Part shown: positions 1 to 5,800 of the stretch, in pieces
Position numbering within the stretch: position 1 is the first letter of the stretch
Layout of the letters: each line of letters starts with the position of its first letter
Assembly (NCBI GenBank): GCA_003694775.1
Contig: RFJV01000044.1
Span: 1-9,286, forward strand
Direction: 5' to 3'
DNA: 9,286 nt
Origin: Chloroflexota bacterium
Lineage (GTDB): Bacteria; Chloroflexota; Anaerolineae; 4572-78; J111
Notes under the pieces: generated by a model
The model's input: only the letters and a program-made list of their open reading frames with translations
Database searches by the model: none
What the model was told of the DNA's origin: nothing
Program-made: the position numbers and the translations under genes

Positions 1-24
1 AGAGTCGTTTTCAACGCTGGTTTA

Positions 25-33
25 TGTTATAAT
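25..33 (+). promoter_or_regulatory. Extended -10 promoter for the FHA-CPBP-pentapeptide gene block
   Basis: The bases TGTTATAAT match the extended -10 consensus TGnTATAAT exactly. No good -35 lies at 16-18 bp upstream; the bases there (around 5-11) are weak. That is normal for an extended -10 promoter, which relies on the TG element instead. Transcription would start near base 40, giving a leader of about 55 nt before the GTG start at 96. It points into the FHA gene and is the only strong promoter-like site seen ahead of the three plus-strand genes. Confidence 0.65.
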
Positions 34-54
34 GATTACAATGAAGGCATCGTT

Positions 55-74
55 GGCTGGTCCAACCGCCAGCC
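55..74 (+). other. Small leader hairpin ahead of the FHA gene
   Basis: GGCTGG at 55-60 pairs perfectly with CCAGCC at 69-74 around an 8-base loop. An alternative pairing, GTTGG (52-56) with CCAAC (62-66), uses the same bases. Both lie in the predicted untranslated leader, upstream of the Shine-Dalgarno GAGGA at 85-89. There is no U-tract, so it is not an intrinsic terminator. It may be chance structure in GC-rich RNA. Confidence 0.25.
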
Positions 75-95
75 CCAGATTGATGAGGACATCCC

Positions 96-674
96 GTGGT
101 CCGCTATATTGCTGAAAATGATGCAGACGAAAACAGCCAGGACCTGACCATCCAGCAGTCCCCGCCGGCGGCATATCTGGCCTTGATGGTCGAAGGCCGG
201 CTCCGCCAGACTTTCCCCCTGCGCGGCGAGGTCACCCTGGGCCGGGAAAAAGACAACGGCATCGTGGTGTCCGACGAAAAGGTATCGCGCTACCACGCCG
301 TCCTCATTCCCACGGCCGGGACATTTATCCTGCAGGACAGGGGCAGTACCAACGGCACGTACGTCAACGGCGTACGGATTGCCCAACCCACCCGCCTGTT
401 CAACCAGGATAAAATCACCCTGGGCGACACGATTTTTGTCTTTTCCACCACCCTGCCCGACCCCGATACGGTTATCCCCGCGGAACCGGCCCGCATAGAA
501 CCGGTCCCCGCGTCCGGCTACCATGCTCTGGCGGACAGCAACACCCCTATCTGGGTGGCTATCGGCTGTATGGCCGCGGCTATTGTGGTCCTGCTGATTA
601 TTCTGGCCGTGATGTTTGGCCTGTATCTGGGCCAGACTGCCGGCCCCGGAGGTATTCTTTTTTACTGGCTATGA
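96..674 (+). CDS. Tail-anchored FHA-domain protein
   Basis: This 192-residue protein carries one forkhead-associated (FHA) domain, a phosphothreonine-binding module that recruits partners phosphorylated by Ser/Thr kinases. The domain spans about residues 27-118. Visible core motifs are G49-R50-E51, S64-R65 with H67, and the DRGSTNGTYVNG block at 81-92. After a proline-rich linker (about 120-148) one very hydrophobic segment (about 151-178) ends near the C-terminus, leaving a tail of about 14 residues. With no signal peptide, the FHA domain should face the cytoplasm on a C-terminal anchor. The GTG start is chosen because GAGGA (85-89) lies 6 nt upstream; the ATG at 83 is out of frame. The stop overlaps the next gene's start as ATGA. 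The domain call is firm; the signalling partner is unknown. Confidence 0.9.
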   Translation: MVRYIAENDADENSQDLTIQQSPPAAYLALMVEGRLRQTFPLRGEVTLGREKDNGIVVSDEKVSRYHAVLIPTAGTFILQDRGSTNGTYVNGVRIAQPTRLFNQDKITLGDTIFVFSTTLPDPDTVIPAEPARIEPVPASGYHALADSNTPIWVAIGCMAAAIVVLLIILAVMFGLYLGQTAGPGGILFYWL

Positions 675-1381
675 ACGACCTTCATCCTTCCTTCCCGACT
701 CCACCCCCTGTGCCCTGGACACCGGCAGACGTATTCTTCGGCCTGGTCTTCTTTGTCCTGTGGATGGTCGGCTTTGCCGGGCTGGGCGCCGTCGCCGAAA
801 GGCTGTCCTTGCCGTTCGACCTGGGCCTGCTGGTTGTTTTTGGCGAACTGGTTCTGCTGGTGCCGGTCTGGTACATAGGGCTGGTCAAGTACCGCCGTTC
901 CTGGGCCGACCTGGGCCTGCGCCCGTTTCGCTGGAACGCGGTGGCTATGGGGTGCGGGCTGATGGTGCTGTCGGCCCTGTTCAACATGGTCTATGCCGCT
1001 CTGCTGGCCCTGTTTGACCTGCAGGTCCAGCCCGATTTCAGCCAGCTGTTCACCGAAACTTCCTACCCGCTGGCCCTCTTTTTTGGCGGTGCAGTGGTCG
1101 CGCCTGTGGTCGAGGAAATTTTTTTCCGGGGATTTGTGTTTGCCGGTCTGCGGACCCGCTGGGGCTGGCAAAATGCCGCGGTGGTCAGCGCCGGGCTGTT
1201 TGCCCTGGCTCACTTTGTGCCGACATCCATTCTGCCCATTTTCCTGCTGGGCCTCATTTTTGCCCTTTTGTACCAGGTTTCCGGCTCTATCTGGCCGGCC
1301 ATCCTGATGCATATGCTGACCAACACCCTGGCCCTGTCTGCCGCTTATGCCATCTCCCAGGGCTGGGTGCCGGCAGGATAG
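671..1381 (+). CDS. CPBP-family intramembrane glutamic endopeptidase (CAAX protease/Abi family)
   Basis: A 236-residue polytopic membrane protein with about seven hydrophobic segments (roughly 22-41, 50-71, 89-115, 132-147, 170-187, 188-201, 206-228). The three family motifs are in order: EEIFFRG at 148-154 (catalytic Glu pair and Arg153), the FALAH block ending in H181, and HMLTN with H214 and N218. These match the CPBP/Rce1-like intramembrane proteases, which cleave within or beside the membrane. Bacterial members serve in bacteriocin maturation or immunity and in membrane-protein processing, and many have no known substrate. The ATG at 671 overlaps the FHA stop (ATGA, 671-674). The nearest Shine-Dalgarno-like GGAGG (648-652) is 18 nt away, too far, so translation is probably coupled to the FHA gene. 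All expected catalytic residues are present. The substrate cannot be named. Confidence 0.93.
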   Translation: MNDLHPSFPTPPPVPWTPADVFFGLVFFVLWMVGFAGLGAVAERLSLPFDLGLLVVFGELVLLVPVWYIGLVKYRRSWADLGLRPFRWNAVAMGCGLMVLSALFNMVYAALLALFDLQVQPDFSQLFTETSYPLALFFGGAVVAPVVEEIFFRGFVFAGLRTRWGWQNAAVVSAGLFALAHFVPTSILPIFLLGLIFALLYQVSGSIWPAILMHMLTNTLALSAAYAISQGWVPAG

Positions 1382-1402
1382 CGACTTTGTTCACCCATAT
1401 GT

Positions 1403-1407
1403 GGAGG
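1403..1407 (+). promoter_or_regulatory. Shine-Dalgarno that sets the pentapeptide gene start
   Basis: GGAGG lies 8 nt before the ATG at 1416. It decides for that start over the in-frame ATG at 1347, which would add 23 residues and overlap the protease gene by 35 bases. The pentapeptide repeats begin well after 1416 in either case. Confidence 0.7.
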
Positions 1408-1415
1408 CGGTTACG

Positions 1416-1727
1416 ATGCAGTTTACCCAAAACGAGCTTTACATGCTGGTCAATCTGTCCAGCGGCCCGCTGTGGCTGGTCGGCGCAGACCTGAGCGGGG
1501 CGCGGCTCAGCCGGGCCAACCTGCGCGGGGCCGACCTGGCCCTGTGCAATCTGCAGAACGCCGACCTGCGCGGGGCCGACCTGGAAGGCGCCAGCCTGCG
1601 CGGGGCCAACCTCACCGGCGCAGACCTGCGCAACGCTAATCTCAAGGGGGTTACGCTCGATGGGGCCACGCTGGAAAATACCCGCCTGCACGGCGCGGTG
1701 ATGCCGGATGGCTCGGTCGTCGGTTAA
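1416..1727 (+). CDS. Small pentapeptide-repeat protein
   Basis: A 103-residue protein made almost entirely of pentapeptide repeats of the A(D/N)LXX class. About 15 consecutive units run from L21 to V95 (for example [15 protein letters not shown]), enough for nearly four coils of a right-handed quadrilateral beta-helix. A short non-repeat N-terminus (1-20) precedes them and the protein ends MPDGSVVG, a common cap in this family. There is no signal peptide or membrane segment, and no C-terminal dimerisation helix of the kind seen in gyrase-mimicking MfpA/Qnr proteins, so that role is not supported. An in-frame ATG at 1347 exists but lacks a Shine-Dalgarno. The gene starts 34 bp after the protease and is probably in the same operon. 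Its stop shares bases with the stop of the convergent hydrolase gene. The function is unknown. Confidence 0.88.
   Translation: MQFTQNELYMLVNLSSGPLWLVGADLSGARLSRANLRGADLALCNLQNADLRGADLEGASLRGANLTGADLRNANLKGVTLDGATLENTRLHGAVMPDGSVVG
1519..1607 (+). repeat. DNA-level repeats inside the pentapeptide gene
   Basis: A 21-bp stretch at 1519-1539 is repeated without mismatch at 1564-1584. A 12-bp core, CTGCGCGGGGCC, occurs a third time at 1596-1607. Offsets are 45 and 30 bp, whole multiples of the 15-bp pentapeptide codon unit. The identical codon choice suggests growth by unit duplication, though strong codon bias could add to it. Confidence 0.7.
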
Positions 1728-1742
1728 CTCCCCTCCGGCGAC
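1716..1742 (+). terminator. Hairpin on the convergent pentapeptide/hydrolase junction
   Basis: Bases 1716-1723 (GTCGTCGG) pair with 1735-1742 (CCGGCGAC). The stem is 8 bp with one G-U wobble in the plus-strand transcript, where the minus-strand transcript would have an A-C mismatch. The 11-base loop starts with the TTAA shared by both stop codons. On the plus strand TTTCTT follows five bases later, a poor U-tract. It may slow or end transcription of the plus-strand genes or protect 3' ends; as an intrinsic terminator it is weak. Confidence 0.3.
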
Positions 1743-2803
1743 AGCCGTTTCTTCAGCCAGCCCGCCACCTGCCGGTTGACCATGTCCACCAGGGTCAGGG
1801 TGACATGCCCCGGCCCGCGGACCACCACCAGTTCGGCCTGGGGAGCCGCCTTCTGCAGGGCCTGTCCGTGCTCTGCCGGGGCGATGGGGTCGTTGGCGCT
1901 GTAGACCAGCAACAGCGGCAGGTCGCCCAGCCGCCCGATGTTCTGCCGGGGAGCAAACCGGGCAAACAGCTCCGATGTGTTCAGCCGGCCCCGGTAGCCT
2001 CCGCTTTTCCACGCCTGCCGAATCTGGCCCAGGCTCATTTCCCCCAACAGCGACAGCACCGGCGCGCGCAGAGTCTGCCAGATTTCCCGCCGCACCAATC
2101 CTCGCCGGTACTGGAAGGCCAGGGGCGTCTCCAGAATCACCAGCGCGTCGACCTGCCGGGCCGTTTCCGGTTGTTCCGCCAGACTGTTCAGCGCCAGCGC
2201 GCCCCCCATGCTCAGGCCGACAATCCCCAGCCGTTTCACGCCCTGTTGCCGCATAAACTGCACCACCGCCGGCACCACCGACAGGCAGTCCGGGTAATCC
2301 ATGGGCCGGTCGCGGTAGTCGCCGTGCCCCGGCAGGTCGATTATCAGCAGGGGCAGACCGGCCTCTACCAGCGCGGCGGCCAGACGGTGCTTGAACATGG
2401 TTTTGTGGTCGCCGGCGCCGGGAATCAGGCATACGCCGGCCCCTGGAATCGGACGGCGGGGGGTCAGCCAGCAGGCCGGGATACGGCTGTCGCCGTCGGG
2501 GATGTGGAGCATTTCACAGCCGGCGTGCGCGGGGTGGTCGGGCTGGAAAAAGCGGTTGGGATGGGGCGGCGGCAACAGCGAGCCGGCCAGCAGGAGGAGG
2601 GCCAGAGCCAGCGGGCCGGCAGGCAGGGCCAGCCACAGCACCGCGGGGTTGGCCGGCAGAAGCCACGCCCCGGCCAGCACCAGCAGACTGCCCAGCAGAA
2701 ACCCCAGCCGGGGGCGCGGCCCCACCAGCGAGGCCGCGCCCCAGCCCTTGAGGCTGGCAATGATTTGCCCCAGGCCCAGGGTGATGAGCAGAACTGCCGA
2801 CAT
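1724..2803 (-). CDS. Membrane-anchored alpha/beta hydrolase
   Basis: A 359-residue protein with an alpha/beta-hydrolase fold. The nucleophile elbow is GLSMGG with Ser198; likely acid Asp305 lies in YSANDP and His333 in GPGHVTL, giving a full catalytic triad in the usual order. PGAG (128-131) is placed like the oxyanion-hole loop, and DLPGHGDY (156-163) follows strand 4. The N-terminal 80 residues hold about three hydrophobic segments (3-17, 33-50, 54-77), so the catalytic domain is probably membrane-tethered. The fold is clear but the substrate is not; esterase, lipase and lysophospholipase are all possible. The ATG lies 9 bp after the gltB stop. AAGG overlapping that stop, 7 nt before the ATG, is the apparent ribosome site, so expression probably depends on gltB transcription. 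The stop overlaps the pentapeptide gene's stop. Confidence 0.88.
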   Translation of the reverse strand: MSAVLLITLGLGQIIASLKGWGAASLVGPRPRLGFLLGSLLVLAGAWLLPANPAVLWLALPAGPLALALLLLAGSLLPPPHPNRFFQPDHPAHAGCEMLHIPDGDSRIPACWLTPRRPIPGAGVCLIPGAGDHKTMFKHRLAAALVEAGLPLLIIDLPGHGDYRDRPMDYPDCLSVVPAVVQFMRQQGVKRLGIVGLSMGGALALNSLAEQPETARQVDALVILETPLAFQYRRGLVRREIWQTLRAPVLSLLGEMSLGQIRQAWKSGGYRGRLNTSELFARFAPRQNIGRLGDLPLLLVYSANDPIAPAEHGQALQKAAPQAELVVVRGPGHVTLTLVDMVNRQVAGWLKKRLSPEGS

Positions 2804-2812
2804 TCTACTGCC

Positions 2813-5800
2813 TTATCCCACTACGTGCTGGCTAAGCTCCAGCGTGGGCAGGGATACCTTGATTTCGCGGCGCACGCCTGTCGCTCCGACCGTACCGCGC
2901 GGGGCCACCTTCCAGAACAGTCCCAGCCGGGTAGGCCATTCGTTCAGGATGGCCTGGCCCCGGGTACTGCCGGTCAGGCGGACGTGCCGCTGGATGAGAT
3001 GCCGCAGAATCTCCATATCTGCCGGGGTAGTGACCCGCACCAACTGCACCATATCCGGGTTGATGCGCTGGGGCAGGTAGTGGCCTTCGTCCAGCACAAA
3101 AGCCACGCCGCCGCTCATGCCGGCTCCAAAGTTGTAGCCCACGCGGCCCAGCACCACCACCACGCCGCCGGTCATATATTCACAGCCGTGGTCGCCGATG
3201 CCTTCCACCACCGCAGTAGCCCCGCTGTTGCGGACGGCAAACCGCTCGCCGGCCCGCCCGGCAATGAACATACTGCCGCCGGTGGCGCCGTACAGCACGG
3301 TGTTGCCTACAATGATGTTGTCGCTGGCAACCAGCTCCGATTTCAGCGGCGGGCGAATGATAATCTGGCCGCCGTTCATCCCTTTGCCCACGTAGTCGTT
3401 GGCTTCGCCAATCAGAGTAATGTTCACCCCGTTGACATTGAAGGCCCCAAAGCTCTGGCCCGCACTGCCGTGGAAGGTCAGGTTGATGGTGCCATCGGGC
3501 AGGCCCTGGTCGCCGTAGCGAGCGGCAATGGCTCCGGCCAGGGTGGCCCCGACGGTGCGGTCGGTGTTGTTGATGGACAGGGTCAGGCTGGAGGCGGCCG
3601 CGGTTTCGATGGCCGGGCGCAGTTCCGACACCAGGTACTGGTTCAGGTCGCCCACCTGAATCCGGTGGGGATGGGAGGCGGCGCGTCCATTGGACGATGA
3701 CGGCAGGGTGATGGGCGGGTCAACCTTTGCCAGCAGAGGCTGAAGGTTCAGGCGAGACGGGCCGGGAACGGCGTGCAGAAGCTCGGTGCGGCCAATGATT
3801 TCTTTCAGACTGCGGAAGCCCATCTGGGCCAGGATTTCGCGCACTTCCTGGGCCACGTAGTGCATGTAGGCCATCACGTGTTCCGGCTGGCCCACAAATT
3901 TGGCCCGCAGTTCGGGCCGCTGGGTGGCCACGCCCACCGGACAGGTGTTGCTGTGGCAGGCACGGGCAATCAGACAGCCCTCGGCCACCATAGCAATTGT
4001 GCCAAAGCTGAACTCGTCGGCGCCGAGGATGGCGGCAATCACCAGGTCGCGGCCGGTTTGCAGGGTTCCGTCCACCCGCACCCGCACCCGGTCGCGCAGG
4101 TTGTTGGCTCGCAGGGTCTGGTGCGTTTCCGACAGCCCCATTTCCCAGGGCAGACCCACGTTTTTGATACTGCTCCAGGCCGCGGCACCCGTACCGCCCG
4201 ACCCGCCGGAAATGTGGACGATGTCCGCCCCGCCTTTGGCGACTCCCGCGGCCACCGTCCCCACCCCGGCCACCGACACCAGTTTGACCGACACTTTGGC
4301 GCGGGGGTTGATTTGCTTCAGGTCGTAAATCAATTGCGCCAGGTCTTCGATGCTGTAAATATCGTGGTGCGGCGGCGGCGAGATGAGGGTGGTCCCTTCG
4401 GTGGTGTGGCGGATGGCGGCAATTTCTGCCGACACCTTGTGCCCCGGAAGCTGTCCGCCTTCGCCGGGCTTGGCCCCCTGGGCCATCTTGATTTGCAGTT
4501 CATCGGCAGATACCAGGTAGGCAGGCGTTACCCCAAAGCGCCCGGAGGCTACCTGTTTGGTCCGGTCGTTCTTTTCCGTGCCGAACCGCTCCCGCGCCGA
4601 ACCGCCTTCGCCGCTGTTGCTCGACGCGCCCAGGCGGTTCATGGCAATGGCCAGAGTCTGGTGGGCCTCACTGCTCAGTGCCCCGTGCGACATAGCCGCG
4701 GTGGAGAAGCGCATAAAGATGTCTTCCAGCGGCTCCACCTCGTCGATGGGGATGGGGGCGCGGCCAGAATCGGCAAATTCCAGCATGTCCCGCAGGCTGA
4801 TGGTCTGGTTTTCGCGGATGACCCGCACAAATTCCTTGTAAGCGGCATAGCCGGCTTCAAAATTCTTGCCGGCAAACGATTTGGGCCGCACCCGGATAGC
4901 CTGCCGGTTGTCCGGAACCGGTTCGACCTCCGCCGGTTGGGTGGCTTCCCGCGCCAGCGCGTCGGGCATACGGACGGCCTTGTGCAGTGCCCGGACTGCC
5001 GCCGGGCTGAAGGCGTGCCGTTCGCCGCCCCGTTTGAACTTGTAGAAGCCGGGACTGTCGGGGGCGCGGCGGTCCATAAACGCGGTCTGGTGCCACTGGC
5101 GGACGATGCCGGCAATTTCGGCCAGGCCAATGCCGCCCAGCCGGGAGACTGTGCCGGTAAAGTACTGGTCTACCAGCGTCTGGTCCAGACCGACCGCCTC
5201 AAAAATCTGTGCCCCGCAGTAGCTATCCACAATGGAGATGCCCATTTTGGACATAATCTTCAGCAGGCCGGCTTCCGCGGCCCGGATGAAGTTCATCTTG
5301 GCCCGGTCGACATCCAGCTTGACCTTGCCGCTTTCTACCAGCGACTCCACGGTCGCCAGGGCCAGGTAGGGATTGACCGCGTTGGCCCCGTAGCCAATCA
5401 GGCAGGCCAGATGGTGTACCTCGCGCACCTCGCCGCTTTCCACCACCAGGCTGACCCGCATGCGCTTGCCCTGCCGCACCAGGTGGTGGTGCACCGCGCC
5501 TACCGCCAGCAGGTTGGGGATGGGCGCGTGCCGTTCGTCAATGCCCAGGTCGCTGAGGATGATGATGGTTTTACCGCTGTCGATGGCCCGTTCGGCCATC
5601 AGGCAGAGGCGGTCCAGCGCCCGGCGCAGGCCGTCGACGCCCTGCTCTACCGGGTAGCGCATGGGGATGGTCTGGGTCTGGAAGCGGGGGTCGCCCAGCC
5701 CCTTCAGAGCCGACAGGTCGGCGTCGCTGAGCACCGGGCTGGCCAGTTCAATCAGGTTGGCGTGCTGGGGTGTTTCTTCCAGCAGGTTGGGCCGTGCCCC

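Noticed and set aside
36..524. Minus-strand frame of 162 codons opposite the FHA gene.
   Set aside because: It overlaps the clear FHA domain throughout, lacks a recognisable motif and would run through the FHA promoter.
671..1381. Phage abortive-infection or bacteriocin-immunity role for the CPBP protein.
   Set aside because: The Abi label is historical for this family. No phage, toxin or bacteriocin gene lies nearby.
1347..1415. Longer N-terminus for the pentapeptide protein starting at the ATG at 1347.
   Set aside because: It would overlap the protease gene by 35 bases and has no Shine-Dalgarno, whereas the ATG at 1416 has GGAGG at ideal spacing.
1439..1669. Arg/Ala/Pro-rich repetitive minus-strand frame.
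   Set aside because: It is a mirror of the pentapeptide repeat DNA with no ribosome site or family resemblance.
1416..1727. Qnr/MfpA-like gyrase-protecting role for the pentapeptide protein.
   Set aside because: At 103 residues it is about half the length of those proteins and lacks their C-terminal dimerisation helix; repeats alone do not support the role.
1736..1753. CGGC-GACA-GCCG followed by TTTCTT as a plus-strand terminator.
   Set aside because: A 4-bp stem is too short to be convincing, and it competes with the longer 1716-1742 stem.
1287..2432. Minus-strand open frame of 381 codons with a [12 protein letters not shown] repeat.
   Set aside because: The repeat is the antisense reading of the pentapeptide repeats, and the rest is an out-of-frame reading of the hydrolase gene.
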